Shown: in pieces, positions 1 through 9,511 of the stretch
Layout of the letters: every line of letters begins with the position of its first letter
Position numbering within the stretch: the stretch's first letter is position 1
Assembly: GCA_023422635.1 (NCBI GenBank)
Contig: JAFAGO010000052.1
Span: forward strand, 22,950 to 86,949
Source of the DNA: Bacteroidota bacterium
Lineage (GTDB): Bacteria; Bacteroidota; Bacteroidia; Flavobacteriales; Weeksellaceae
Length of the DNA stretch: 64,000 nt
Direction: 5' to 3'
Notes under the pieces: generated by a model
What the model was told of the DNA's origin: nothing
Databases searched by the model: none
What the model saw: only the letters and a program-made list of their open reading frames with translations
Position numbers and translations under genes: made by a program

Positions 1-640
1 ATTTTTCAGAAATTTCATTGTAAACATCGGGATTATTAAATTTTAAAGAAAGATCCTCCAGTTCCGATTTAATGTTGTACAAACCTAAACGATGGGCCAA
101 AGGCGCATAAATATACACCGTTTCAGATGCAATTTTTTTCTGCTTTTCAGGCGTCATGCTGTCCAACGTTCGCATGTTATGCAGTCGGTCGGCAATTTTA
201 ATCAAAATCACTCGAAAATCTTCGGATAATGTGAGGAGTAGTTTTCGATAGTTTTCCGATTGTATGGAAATATTTTGATGGTTCATTACCGAAATTTTGG
301 TAAGTCCATTCACAATATTGGCAATTTTTTCACCAAAAAGTTTATACAAATCCTCGTATGTATATTCGGAATCTTCAATCACATCGTGAAGAAGCGCACA
401 TGCGATTGATGTGGTGCCCAAACCAATTTCTTCCGCCACAATTTTTGCAACGGCAATGGGATGATAAATATACGGTTCACCCGATTTTCGACGCTGATCT
501 TTATGCGCGTCCAAAGCAATATCGAACGCTTTTCGAATTACTTTGTTGTTTTCTTCATCCAGAGTTCGGTAGGTGTTGGAAATCAAGTCTTTATATCGAG
601 CGAGAATTTCCTTGTTTTCTTGTTCTAAATCGTAAACCAT
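1..640 (-). CDS. RelA/SpoT-family bifunctional (p)ppGpp synthetase/hydrolase, N-terminal part
   Basis: Partial gene running off the left edge; 213 codons are visible from an ATG at 640. The protein begins MVYDLEQENKEILARYKDL and shows the HD-type hydrolase domain of long RSH proteins: YIYHPIAVAKI (first His), LLHDVIEDSEYTYEDL (HD pair plus the ED motif), then KIADRLHNMRTLDSM and APLAHRLGLYNIKSELEDLS. These residues bind the metal and hydrolyse (p)ppGpp. The synthetase, TGS and ACT parts would lie beyond position 1. The role is control of the stringent response in the cytoplasm. The hydrolase domain looks intact, so this is more likely the bifunctional enzyme than a synthetase-only RelA. The gene is divergent from dacB. 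Confidence 0.93.
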   Translation of the reverse strand, partial: MVYDLEQENKEILARYKDLISNTYRTLDEENNKVIRKAFDIALDAHKDQRRKSGEPYIYHPIAVAKIVAEEIGLGTTSIACALLHDVIEDSEYTYEDLYKLFGEKIANIVNGLTKISVMNHQNISIQSENYRKLLLTLSEDFRVILIKIADRLHNMRTLDSMTPEKQKKIASETVYIYAPLAHRLGLYNIKSELEDLSLKFNNPDVYNEISEK

Positions 641-823
641 CGTAGGAATGTACCTTTGTTATAACGAAAATACAATTTTTTACCTTAAAAAGCAATGAAA
701 AAGAATGTGCATGGCGGAATTAAAATTTGTCTATTGAGTGCTTTAGCATCCTAACGACGTCCGAAAATTAGCAATCCTTATGCGAGCAAATGCATCTTCA
801 CAATTTCAAAGTAAATATTTCGT

Positions 824-831
824 TATCTTTG
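824..831 (+). promoter_or_regulatory. Bacteroidota-type -7 box for dacB
   Basis: TATCTTTG matches the Bacteroidota -7 consensus TAnnTTTG and lies 16 bases before the dacB ATG. A TTTC at 804-807 could serve as the -33 element. The rest of the 641-847 gap holds nothing else recognisable. Confidence 0.5.
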
Positions 832-847
832 AAATTAAAAGTTCTGT

Positions 848-2209
848 ATGTATCGCATTTTCGCGTTGTTTTTTCTGGTGTTGAGTTCTTGGTGTTTTTC
901 TCAGTCTGTTGCGGCAAAATTGGATGCTTCTGTAAAAAGTTTACTTTCGACTTCGGCTGCTTATTCCTCGAATTTATCGGTGTATGTTTCGGACGAAAAT
1001 GGGAATTTTGTTTATGAACACGATGGAAATAAAGGACTTTCAACTGCGTCCACTCAAAAGATTTTTACCGCGGCTTGTGCGTTGGAAACTCTGGGAAAAG
1101 AATATCAGTATACCACAACGATTTCATATTCTGGCACGTTGAATAACGGCGTTGTAGATGGCAATTTAATTTTATTTTCTACAGGAGATCCTACTTTGGG
1201 AAGTTGGCGTTACGATGGTTTTAAACCCGAAAATTTTAAATTGAAATTCATCAATGCTCTCAAAGAAAAAGGAATAAAAGAGATTACAGGAAATCTCATT
1301 ATCGACGATTCTTACTTTGATTTTCAAACCATTCCTGGCGGTTGGCCTTGGGACGATTTGGGCAATTATTACGGCGCTGGCGTTTGGGGCGTAAATTGGC
1401 GAGAAAATCAATTCGATTTAAAGGTAAAAGGGAGTGTTATTCAAAACGCGAATGTTGAATTGCCGGGTGTGCATTGGGTCTCGGATCTTAGTGCTGGAGG
1501 AAATTCCGATCAAAGTTTAATTTTTACGGCACCCCATTCGGATGTTGCTTTAATCAATGGCACTTTGCCTGCCGGAAAAGTTACCACGGTTGCTGGTGCA
1601 ACGCCAAATCCACCTTTAACATTGGCTAGTGAAATGCTTAATTGGCTTCAAGAAGCGGGAATTCAATTAAAGGGAAATTTTACTTCTGCTTCTCAAGAAA
1701 GAATTCAAGGAAGCTCACTTTCATCCACCAAACAAAATTTAATCTTAGAATATAAATCACCAACCTTAGAAAAAATCGTGTATTGGTTTATGAGGAAAAG
1801 TGTGAATTTATATGGAGAAACATTCGTGAAGACCATTGCAAAAGAAAAGAAAGGGATTGGCAGTTTTCCCGTTGGAATTGATTATTTGAAAGCATTTTGG
1901 AAAGGGAAGGGCATTAATCCGTCGATGATTAATTTTGCGGATGGCAGTGGACTTTCGCCACAGAATTATGTTTCTGCAAGAGCTGAAGTTCAAGCGCTTT
2001 TGTATGCAAAAAAACAATCTTGGTACAACGCTTTTTTTAGCGGTTTCCCAACGCAAGGCAACGGTATGAAAATGAAGAGCGGAACCATGCGCAACACCAA
2101 ATCGTTTGCGGGATATCATAACGGATATGTGTTTTCCATTATCATCAACAATTACCAAGGTGGAAACTCAAGTGAAGCATTGTACAAGGTGCTCAATAAT
2201 TTGAAATAG
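848..2209 (+). CDS. dacB: D-alanyl-D-alanine carboxypeptidase/endopeptidase (PBP4 type, peptidase family S13)
   Basis: A 453-residue exported penicillin-binding protein that trims or cleaves peptidoglycan cross-links in the periplasm. A signal peptide covers about residues 1-22 (MYRIFALFFLVLSSWCFSQS). The three active-site motifs of serine penicillin-binding proteins are present in order: SxxK as STQK at 68-71 with Ser68 as nucleophile, SxN as SVN at 318-320, and KSG at 410-412. The long insert between the first two motifs is typical of class C/S13 enzymes. Length fits the family. The stop is followed after two bases by the start of a histidine kinase, so the two are probably co-transcribed from the TATCTTTG promoter. 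Confidence 0.93.
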   Translation: MYRIFALFFLVLSSWCFSQSVAAKLDASVKSLLSTSAAYSSNLSVYVSDENGNFVYEHDGNKGLSTASTQKIFTAACALETLGKEYQYTTTISYSGTLNNGVVDGNLILFSTGDPTLGSWRYDGFKPENFKLKFINALKEKGIKEITGNLIIDDSYFDFQTIPGGWPWDDLGNYYGAGVWGVNWRENQFDLKVKGSVIQNANVELPGVHWVSDLSAGGNSDQSLIFTAPHSDVALINGTLPAGKVTTVAGATPNPPLTLASEMLNWLQEAGIQLKGNFTSASQERIQGSSLSSTKQNLILEYKSPTLEKIVYWFMRKSVNLYGETFVKTIAKEKKGIGSFPVGIDYLKAFWKGKGINPSMINFADGSGLSPQNYVSARAEVQALLYAKKQSWYNAFFSGFPTQGNGMKMKSGTMRNTKSFAGYHNGYVFSIIINNYQGGNSSEALYKVLNNLK

Positions 2210-2211
2210 CA

Positions 2212-3381
2212 ATGAAACTGAGACCACTTTTATCCCGAATCAACATTTGGTTTGTCTATTTTTTATTTACCGCGATTATTTTCGGGGTTGTTTTGTATTC
2301 CACTTTTTTAATCAATGATTTAAGGGTTCGTGAAATTAATCGCATTGAACTTTTTGCGAAAGCAATGAAATTGTTGCAAAGTGATTCTGAAGTTTCTCCC
2401 GAAACCCAAGATTTGATTCTTTCCATTTTAGAAGAAAATAACCAATTGCCTTTAGTGGTAACGAACGAAAATAAAAAGCCACTTTTGGATGAAGGCTTTG
2501 TGCGAAATATTCCTGCCGAAGTGCTGCAAGATTCTGCGAAATTGAATCGTTTTATGGAGAAAATGGAAAGCCATTACGAACCTTTTGAAGTGCAGATTGC
2601 CAACGGTAAAAAGCAATATGTTTTTTATGATAACTCTCAGTTATTGAAAAATTTACAATATTATCCGTATTTTTTGGGCGTTTTCATTTTGCTGTATCTA
2701 TTGTTTTCCATTTGGTTTATGCGAACGGTGAAGAAAACCGATGAAGGTTTTTTGTGGGCGGGTTTAGCCAAGGAAACAGCGCATCAAATAGGAACTCCAC
2801 TTTCATCGATGATTGGTTGGAACGAAATTATGAAGGAAGAAAACCCAGAATCTCTGGGCGTGAAAGAAATTGAAAAAGATATTCTTCGTTTGAAAACCAT
2901 CTCCGAACGTTTTTCAAAAATTGGTTCGATTCCGGAACTGAATGATTTTAATTTAAACGAAACCATTCAACAAAATTTTGATTATCTAAAAACCCGAATA
3001 TCAACAAAAGTTCGCTTTACACTCAGTCTTCCTCAAAAAGATATTTTAATTCCGCACAATCGAATTCTTCTCAGTTGGGTAATGGAAAACTTAGTGAAAA
3101 ATGCCGTTGATGCAATGAAGGGAAGTGGGAATTTGGATATAACGGTTTACGAAAGAAATCAAAATATTTATATTGATTTTAAAGATACAGGTTGTGGAAT
3201 GACGAAACCACAAATTCGCAATGTTTTTAAACCAGGATATTCTACCAAAAAGCGTGGTTGGGGATTGGGTTTAAGTTTGGCACGAAGGGTGATTAAAGAA
3301 TATCACAATGGAGATTTAAAAGTAGCGCAAACTGAGGTGAATAAAGGCAGTACTTTCCGAATTATTATGCACGAAGCATAG
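2212..3381 (+). CDS. Sensor histidine kinase, two membrane segments, no HAMP domain
   Basis: A 389-residue membrane sensor kinase. Transmembrane segments lie near residues 10-34 and 145-170 and enclose a periplasmic sensor region of about 110 residues. The H box is AKETAHQIGTPLSSMIGW with His191 as phospho-acceptor. The ATPase part has an N box (NLVKNAVDAM), a G1 box (DTGCGM) and an F/G2 region (FKPGYSTKKRGWGLGLSL). No HAMP or receiver domain is visible and no response regulator is adjacent, so the partner is unknown. It starts 3 bases after the dacB stop. Cell-wall sensing is only a guess from that linkage. Confidence 0.9.
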   Translation: MKLRPLLSRINIWFVYFLFTAIIFGVVLYSTFLINDLRVREINRIELFAKAMKLLQSDSEVSPETQDLILSILEENNQLPLVVTNENKKPLLDEGFVRNIPAEVLQDSAKLNRFMEKMESHYEPFEVQIANGKKQYVFYDNSQLLKNLQYYPYFLGVFILLYLLFSIWFMRTVKKTDEGFLWAGLAKETAHQIGTPLSSMIGWNEIMKEENPESLGVKEIEKDILRLKTISERFSKIGSIPELNDFNLNETIQQNFDYLKTRISTKVRFTLSLPQKDILIPHNRILLSWVMENLVKNAVDAMKGSGNLDITVYERNQNIYIDFKDTGCGMTKPQIRNVFKPGYSTKKRGWGLGLSLARRVIKEYHNGDLKVAQTEVNKGSTFRIIMHEA

Positions 3382-3514
3382 TTTTGATGCGCTTTTTGTA
3401 ATTTTGTAGGAAGTTGTTTCGCAGAACTTTACATCATCATTTTCAACAGAAAAGTTCGTAGTTCTTTCTTTTTTTTCTGGATGAATTTCAACGTGAAAAA
3501 GCGCAAAGATCTGT

Positions 3515-5152
3515 TTATCTATTTTGGTAAATCACGTAATAATTAGCATCGAATTCTACGGCCGAATCGCTTTCTAAAGTTATTTTTTGAATTTGATGGG
3601 ATGGTGTGATGGTGTATGTTTTTCCCGCGCTTTTCATTCGAATGGGAAGATGAAAGTTTGCAACTGTTTTCGTCCATTGATATTCAAGCTGATTTCCTTT
3701 TTGTTGATATACAAGTACGGGAATATCGGTTGTTCTTAAATATTGATCAAATACGGTTGAAAAGTCAATTCCCGATTTTTCGGAAATGTAGCTTTCTATT
3801 TGCGCACCAGTAACGGTTTGATGGTAAAAATCGGTATTCATTCCACGCAAAATTCTTCTGAAAGTTTCATCATTGTTAATAACTTGGCGAATCGTGTGAA
3901 TCATATTCGCTCCTTTAGGATACATATCCGCGCTTCCTTCGTTACGAATACCATATTTACCAATAATTGGTGAATCGTTGGAAATGTTTTTCCGAAGGCC
4001 GATGGCGTAAGTGTTACCATTTTCTTTCCCAATAAAATCATTAACGAACAGCACTTCGGAATAGGTTGTAAAACTCTCATGAACCCACATGTCTGCTTGA
4101 TCTTTTGCCGTAATATTATTTGCAAACCATTCGTGTCCCGATTCATGAACGATAATATAATCCCAACTTAAACCATTTCCCGTTCCCGATAAATCTCGGC
4201 CTAAATAGCCGTTTAAATAGTGATTTCCGTAGGCAACGTTACTTTGATGTTCCATCCCAAGATAAGGCGTTTCAACAAGTTTATACGAATCTTCATAGAA
4301 CGGATATGCGCCAAACCAATGTTCAAAAGCTTTCAGCATTGGTTGTACTGTTTTAGGGAAGTGATGTTTTGCTTTCTCCAAATTTTCTTCCAAAACCCAA
4401 TAATCAAGTTTTAAATTCCCTTTTTCTCCGTTATAGGAATCTTTGAAATTAATGAGTTTCCCAATCGTGGGCACAATGGAGTAATCGTTTATCGGATTTT
4501 TAACTTCCCAAGTATAGATTTTTTTTCCATTTTTTTGCGTGGTGTTGATCAACTTTCCATTTCCAACGCCCACCAAATCTTTTGGAGTAATAATTTTCAT
4601 TACAATTCCTTCATCGGGTTCATCGCTCCAAATATCTTTTATAGGAAGCCAAAGCGATGCGCCTTCACCTTCTTGGGCAACGCTTATCCAAGGGTTTCCG
4701 TTTTGATCTTTTGTAAAAACCCAACCTCCATCCCAAGGTGCATTTTTCGCTATTTTGGGATGACCTGAAAATTGAATTGTAAAGGTTTCATTATCGCCCT
4801 TTTTATATGTTTTTTTAGAAGTGATGAATATAAAATCGCCTTCGCGTTTGGCAGAAAGTTGTGCATCTTTATTCAGTAATTTAAATTCCATCGGTTGATA
4901 TAAATCAATTTGAAAGATGGGATTTTTAACTTCTTTTGTAATTTCTAATTTGATGGTATTAATTCCGGAAACCGATTTCTCTTCAAATTGAGGTTCAACA
5001 GAAAGCTCGTATTTTTTTACATCCCAAAAATTACGAAATTCTGTATTAGATCCTTTTAAACTATCTGATTGGGAAACTGTTGCTTTTGGGAATAATTGCG
5101 CAAAAGCAAATACAGCGTTAAAAACAAATAAGAAAGCGATTATTTTTTTCAT
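3515..5152 (-). CDS. M1 family aminopeptidase-like metallopeptidase, exported
   Basis: A 545-residue zinc metallopeptidase with a signal peptide (MKKIIAFLFVFNAVFAFAQ). The gluzincin motif is complete: H336-E-S-G-H340 followed 18 residues later by E359 in MWVHESFTTYSE. The N-terminal half looks like the M1 beta-sandwich domain (KYELSVEPQFEEKSVSGINT). The exopeptidase loop is probably GMEHQSN rather than the usual GAMEN, a variation common in bacterial M1-like proteins. The protein is shorter than aminopeptidase N and lacks its C-terminal helical array. It probably degrades peptides in the periplasm or at the outer membrane; the substrate is unknown. The gap to the kinase gene (3382-3514) holds no clear element. 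Confidence 0.88.
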   Translation of the reverse strand: MKKIIAFLFVFNAVFAFAQLFPKATVSQSDSLKGSNTEFRNFWDVKKYELSVEPQFEEKSVSGINTIKLEITKEVKNPIFQIDLYQPMEFKLLNKDAQLSAKREGDFIFITSKKTYKKGDNETFTIQFSGHPKIAKNAPWDGGWVFTKDQNGNPWISVAQEGEGASLWLPIKDIWSDEPDEGIVMKIITPKDLVGVGNGKLINTTQKNGKKIYTWEVKNPINDYSIVPTIGKLINFKDSYNGEKGNLKLDYWVLEENLEKAKHHFPKTVQPMLKAFEHWFGAYPFYEDSYKLVETPYLGMEHQSNVAYGNHYLNGYLGRDLSGTGNGLSWDYIIVHESGHEWFANNITAKDQADMWVHESFTTYSEVLFVNDFIGKENGNTYAIGLRKNISNDSPIIGKYGIRNEGSADMYPKGANMIHTIRQVINNDETFRRILRGMNTDFYHQTVTGAQIESYISEKSGIDFSTVFDQYLRTTDIPVLVYQQKGNQLEYQWTKTVANFHLPIRMKSAGKTYTITPSHQIQKITLESDSAVEFDANYYVIYQNR

Positions 5153-5205
5153 CTGAATAAAAATTTAAGATGATGATACTGTTTAATTTTTACAAAATCT
5201 GCAAT

Positions 5206-6027
5206 TTATTTTTGAACCGTTTTGTTCTCGTTTTTCAACATTCGTTTGTAAATTCTAGCCGACATCATAATGCTGAATTCATATAGAATAATCAGTGGGA
5301 AAGCGGCTGCAAGCATGCTCATTACGTCTGCTGGGGTAACCACTGCGGCGACAACCATAATCAGTACAATAGCGTGTCTTCGGTACGTTTTTAAAAATTG
5401 AGGTGTTAAAATTCCAATCATGGTTAAATAATACACCAAAACTGGAAAAAGAAATAAAACGCCCATTCCTAAAACCACCTGCAAGAACAATGTGGTATAA
5501 TCTGATAAATCGAAAAGTTGCGTTATCGAGTCGGAAATGTTAAATAAAAGTCCAAAATTGATTGCAAAAGGAAGGATAAGGAAATAACCAACTAATATTC
5601 CGGTAAGAAAGAGAATCCACACGAAATTGATGAAAAATACAGAGTTTTTCTTTTCATTTGGGTGAAGCGCCGGACTGATAAATCGCCATAATTCGTAAAT
5701 AATGTAAGGAAAAGCCAAAACAATACCGCCGAAAATTGCCACCGCCATCATTACATTAAATTGTTGAAAAAGCTTTTTCTGCTGAACAGCAAAATTATCG
5801 GGCAAAGTAAAGCTGTCGTGTCCAAGCCATTCTTCTGAGAAATGATTGACAATTCTAAAGGTTAAAAAATCGTTTTTGGTGGGTGCAAAAAAGATGTGAT
5901 CCATAATCCAATTGATGTTAAATCCCACAATTAAAGCGCCGATTACAATGGCGAGAATACAGCGGATCAGGTGTCCGCGAAGTTCCCCAATGTGGCTCCA
6001 AAACGACATTTCTTTTTCTTCACTCAT
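5206..6027 (-). CDS. tatC: Sec-independent (twin-arginine) translocase subunit TatC
   Basis: A 273-residue polytopic inner-membrane protein, the signal-recognition core of the Tat pathway for folded proteins. The N terminus MSFWSHIGELRGHLIRC matches the family signature (F-x-H-x-x-E-L-R), and about six hydrophobic segments follow. An insert of about 50 residues after the first segment (FFAPTKNDFLTFRIVNHFSE) is common in Bacteroidota TatC. No tatA or tatB is adjacent. It lies 55 bases downstream of kdsD on the same strand, an order often seen in Chryseobacterium-type genomes. Confidence 0.94.
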   Translation of the reverse strand: MSEEKEMSFWSHIGELRGHLIRCILAIVIGALIVGFNINWIMDHIFFAPTKNDFLTFRIVNHFSEEWLGHDSFTLPDNFAVQQKKLFQQFNVMMAVAIFGGIVLAFPYIIYELWRFISPALHPNEKKNSVFFINFVWILFLTGILVGYFLILPFAINFGLLFNISDSITQLFDLSDYTTLFLQVVLGMGVLFLFPVLVYYLTMIGILTPQFLKTYRRHAIVLIMVVAAVVTPADVMSMLAAAFPLIILYEFSIMMSARIYKRMLKNENKTVQK

Positions 6028-6082
6028 ACTTTATTAGAATATTTTTTTTAGATTTTTTTAATTCTTCTTCTTCTACAGATTG

Positions 6083-7042
6083 TTAGTTGATGCCTTCGTC
6101 CAAAAGTCGGTGCAAATCGATAATTCCGTAGTAATTTCCGTTTTCAGTTACTATAAGTTGCCCGATATTATTGGTTTTCAAAATCTTCATTGCTTCTTTT
6201 GCTAATGCATCTTTTTCTATTGATTTTGGATTTTTGCTCATAATTTCTTGTGCAGAAATTTTGGTAACATCTTCATCGTTCATCAACATTCTTCTTAAAT
6301 CACCATCCGTAATAACACCTAAAATTGTATTATTTTGGGTAACAACGGTAATTCCGTGGGTGGAGGAGCTTACGGAAATAATAATATCTTTAATTCCAGA
6401 TTCGGGATGAATTTCTGGTTTTTGAGAAGATAAAAACTGCTCTACTTTTGCGGTGAGATTTTTACCTAAACTTCCTCCAGGATGAAATTTTGCAAAATCG
6501 GTTGCTTTAAAATTTTTAATTTCCATTAAACAAACCGCTAAAGCATCTCCTAAAGCCATTTGCACTGTTGTGGAAGAAGTTGGCGCAAGTTTTATCGGGC
6601 ATGCTTCTTTTTCTACAAAGGTATTCAGCACAATATCCGAACCTTCTGCGAGCTTACTTTTTAGATTGCCCGTCATCCCGATTAATGCTGAGGAATACGC
6701 TTTTAAAAAAGGAATTAAACTAACGATTTCTGGTGAATTTCCAGAATTTGAAATGCATAAAACAACATCTTGTTTCTGAATTAAACCTAAATCGCCGTGG
6801 ATGGCCTCGGAGGCGTGTAAAAATTGCGATGGCGTTCCGGTAGAATTTAATGTGGCTACCATTTTATTGGCCACGTGCGCCGATTTACCAATTCCCACAA
6901 CAATTAATTTGCCTTTTGTCGAATTAATGGTTTCTACAGCTTTCAAAAAACTGTCGTTTAATCTGTTTTTTAAATTTTCAAGTTCAGAAATTTCGATTTC
7001 GATAGAATTTCGTGCTAGAGAAAGTATTTCGGAGGGCTTCAT
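6083..7042 (-). CDS. kdsD: KpsF/GutQ-family sugar-phosphate isomerase (arabinose-5-phosphate isomerase)
   Basis: A 319-residue cytoplasmic enzyme expected to interconvert D-ribulose 5-phosphate and D-arabinose 5-phosphate, the first step of Kdo synthesis for lipopolysaccharide. Residues about 1-190 form a SIS domain (GIGKSAHVANKMVATLNSTG, then CISNSGNSPEI and LAPTSSTTVQMALGDALA). Residues about 205-319 are two CBS repeats (GVITDGDLRRML and GIIDLHRLLDEGI). Length and order match the family. It is divergent from recQ and upstream of tatC. Confidence 0.92.
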   Translation of the reverse strand: MKPSEILSLARNSIEIEISELENLKNRLNDSFLKAVETINSTKGKLIVVGIGKSAHVANKMVATLNSTGTPSQFLHASEAIHGDLGLIQKQDVVLCISNSGNSPEIVSLIPFLKAYSSALIGMTGNLKSKLAEGSDIVLNTFVEKEACPIKLAPTSSTTVQMALGDALAVCLMEIKNFKATDFAKFHPGGSLGKNLTAKVEQFLSSQKPEIHPESGIKDIIISVSSSTHGITVVTQNNTILGVITDGDLRRMLMNDEDVTKISAQEIMSKNPKSIEKDALAKEAMKILKTNNIGQLIVTENGNYYGIIDLHRLLDEGIN

Positions 7043-7109
7043 TTTAAATCCGTAATTATTTTATAAAGAGGTTTCACCAAAATTATTTTTTTTTACACTT
7101 TTATTTATT

Positions 7110-7117
7110 TAACTTTG
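7110..7117 (+). promoter_or_regulatory. Bacteroidota-type -7 box for recQ
   Basis: TAACTTTG fits TAnnTTTG and lies 31 bases before the recQ ATG, with a T-rich tract about 20 bases upstream. It sits in the 106-base divergent gap between kdsD and recQ. Confidence 0.45.
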
Positions 7118-7148
7118 GGTAAGATGCAAATTTAGCAAACAAATTTAG

Positions 7149-9353
7149 ATGAAGACAAAAAGTATCGACTTATCCAAAGAACTGAAGAAGTTTTTCGGCT
7201 TTTCCCAATTCAAGGGGCAGCAGGAAAAGATTATTCATACCTTGTTGGAAGGTCAAGATGTATTTGTATTGATGCCGACGGGAGGTGGGAAATCACTATG
7301 CTATCAGCTTCCTGCATTGATTTCCGAGGGAACAGCAATTGTTGTTTCGCCGCTAATCGCCTTAATGAAAAATCAGGTTGATGCCGTAAACGGAATTTCT
7401 TCGGATGAAGGCACCGCGCACGTTTTAAATTCTTCACTCAATAAAGCACAAACCAAACAGGTTTTTGATGATATTAGAAGTGGCCGCACAAAACTATTGT
7501 ATGTAGCACCCGAAAGTTTAATTAAAGAAGAATACCTTGAATTTTTAAAAGAAGTAAAAATTTCTTTTGTAGCGATTGATGAAGCGCACTGTATTTCCGA
7601 ATGGGGACACGATTTTCGTCCGGAATACCGTAATTTAAAACTCATCATCAACAAAATCGCAAACGTTCCAATTATTGCACTTACTGCCACCGCTACGCCT
7701 AAAGTTCAGGATGATATTCAAAAAACTTTAGGGATGAACAATGCGCAAGTGTTTAAAGAAAGTTTTAATCGCCCAAATTTATTTTACGAAGTACGCCCGA
7801 AAGTTAATATTGATAAAGAAATTGTAAAATTCATCAATCAAAATAAAGGGAAATCGGGAATTGTATATTGCTTAAGCAGAAGAAAAGTGGAAGAGTTTGC
7901 ACAACTTCTGCAAGTAAACGGAATTGATGCTTTGCCGTACCACGCTGGGCTCGATCAAAAAACAAGAATTGCCAATCAAGATAAATTCTTAATGGAAGAA
8001 TGCGATGTAATTGTCGCCACGATTGCATTTGGAATGGGAATCGATAAACCCGATGTGCGTTTCGTAATTCATTATGATATTCCAAAATCGTTGGAAAGCT
8101 ATTATCAAGAAACGGGTAGAGCAGGGCGAGATGGAGGAGAAGGCCATTGCATTGCATTTTACGATCCGAAAGATATTGAAAAGTTGGAGAAATTTTTAGC
8201 TCAAAAGCCCCTTTCCGAAAAAGAAATTGGTCTGCAACTTTTAAATGAGGTCGTAGGTTATGCAGAAACGTGCATGAGCAGAAGGCAATATTTATTGTAT
8301 TATTTTGGTGAGCAGTTTGATCCTGTGGAAGGTGCTGGTGCAAAAATGGACGATAATTCTTTACATCCGCCAAAGCTTAAGGATGCGACCAAAGATTTAA
8401 AATTAGTACTGGATGTTGCTAAAAAATTAGAAGAGAAATTCCGTACGAAAGACCTTATTAATATTATTGTTGGCAAGGAAAGTCCAGTAACAAAATCCTA
8501 TAAGCTGGAAACCCATAAACTTTTCGGTATCGGTAAAAATGAAACCGATAATTATTGGAAATCGATTATTCGACAAGCAACCGTTCAAAATTACCTTCAA
8601 AAAGATATTGAAACGTATGGTGTTTTAAAACTTACCGATAAAGGGAATGAAACTCTTGAAGGAAAACGTAGCGATGAATTTTTAATTGCCGAAGACCGCG
8701 AATACGATTTGAATCAAACAAAGTCGGAAGCCGATAGCGTACAAGTACAAAGTGGCGGCGGCATGGATCAAACTTTATTTGCCCAGTTAAAAGAGCTTCG
8801 TAAAAAAGTGGCTAAAAAAATGGGCATTCCTCCGTACACTGTTTTTATGGATCCAAGTTTGGAGGATATGACGGTGCAATATCCTGTTTCTGTTGAAGAA
8901 ATAGCTAAAATTTATGGCGTTGGAGAAGGTAAAGCGCGGAAGTACGGAAAAGAATTTGCCGATTTTATTAAAAACTATGTGGAAGAAAACAATATCGAGC
9001 GTACGCAAGATATGGTTTTGAAACAAGTCGCAAATAAATCGTCGCACAAAGTTTTTATCATTCAAAGTACCGATAAAAAATTGGATTTTGAAGATATTGC
9101 AAAAGGTAAAAATTTAACGATGGATGAACTTTTGAAAGAAATGGAATCCATTGTTTATCAAGGTACAAAACTCAATGTAAATTATTATATTGATGATAAT
9201 TTTGATGAAGATATGGTTGAAGAATTTATGGAATTTATGACGGAATCTGAAAGCGATAGCATGAAGGTTCTTACGGATGAATTTGGTGATGATCTTAGCG
9301 ATGAAGAAATCAGAATGCTTCGTATTAAATTTATTAGCGATGTAGCGAATTAA
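7149..9353 (+). CDS. recQ: ATP-dependent DNA helicase RecQ
   Basis: A 734-residue 3'-5' DNA helicase for recombination and replication-fork repair. Motifs in order: Walker A GGGKSLCYQLPALIS, the RecQ signature DEAHCISEWGHDFRPEY, motif III ALTATATPKV, and motifs V/VI AFGMGIDKPDVRFVIHYD with QETGRAGRDG. A winged-helix region follows, then an HRDC domain near residues 540-610 (ELRKKVAKKMGIPPYTVF). One oddity is that the zinc-binding segment keeps CMSRRQYLLYYFGEQF but lacks the later CxxCDxC cysteines. This is probably a lineage trait of flavobacterial RecQ, since the frame is intact. A TAACTTTG promoter precedes the gene and a hairpin terminator follows it. Confidence 0.95.
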   Translation: MKTKSIDLSKELKKFFGFSQFKGQQEKIIHTLLEGQDVFVLMPTGGGKSLCYQLPALISEGTAIVVSPLIALMKNQVDAVNGISSDEGTAHVLNSSLNKAQTKQVFDDIRSGRTKLLYVAPESLIKEEYLEFLKEVKISFVAIDEAHCISEWGHDFRPEYRNLKLIINKIANVPIIALTATATPKVQDDIQKTLGMNNAQVFKESFNRPNLFYEVRPKVNIDKEIVKFINQNKGKSGIVYCLSRRKVEEFAQLLQVNGIDALPYHAGLDQKTRIANQDKFLMEECDVIVATIAFGMGIDKPDVRFVIHYDIPKSLESYYQETGRAGRDGGEGHCIAFYDPKDIEKLEKFLAQKPLSEKEIGLQLLNEVVGYAETCMSRRQYLLYYFGEQFDPVEGAGAKMDDNSLHPPKLKDATKDLKLVLDVAKKLEEKFRTKDLINIIVGKESPVTKSYKLETHKLFGIGKNETDNYWKSIIRQATVQNYLQKDIETYGVLKLTDKGNETLEGKRSDEFLIAEDREYDLNQTKSEADSVQVQSGGGMDQTLFAQLKELRKKVAKKMGIPPYTVFMDPSLEDMTVQYPVSVEEIAKIYGVGEGKARKYGKEFADFIKNYVEENNIERTQDMVLKQVANKSSHKVFIIQSTDKKLDFEDIAKGKNLTMDELLKEMESIVYQGTKLNVNYYIDDNFDEDMVEEFMEFMTESESDSMKVLTDEFGDDLSDEEIRMLRIKFISDVAN

Positions 9354-9380
9354 AACTCATTTCATCAATTTGAAATAAAG

Positions 9381-9409
9381 GCGGCCTCCATTGTTGGGCT
9401 GCTTTTTTT
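9381..9409 (+). terminator. Rho-independent terminator after recQ
   Basis: GCGGCC pairs with GGCTGC (one G-U) across a 10-base loop and is followed by seven T. It lies 27 bases after the recQ stop. Confidence 0.6.
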
Positions 9410-9418
9410 GTGGATATA

Positions 9419-9455
9419 AAAAGCCCCGAACTACACTGTAATTCGGGACTTCTTT
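9419..9455 (-). terminator. Hairpin terminator for the leftward T9SS pseudogene, possibly bidirectional
   Basis: AAGCCCCGAA at 9421 pairs with TTCGGGACTT across an 11-base loop with one mismatch. T-rich runs lie on both sides when each strand is read. It sits between recQ and the end of the leftward pseudogene. Confidence 0.6.
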
Positions 9456-9511
9456 TGAAAAAAGGAATATTAAAAATCGATCTTTTTTATAAAAAATAGG
9501 AAGACGTTTTT

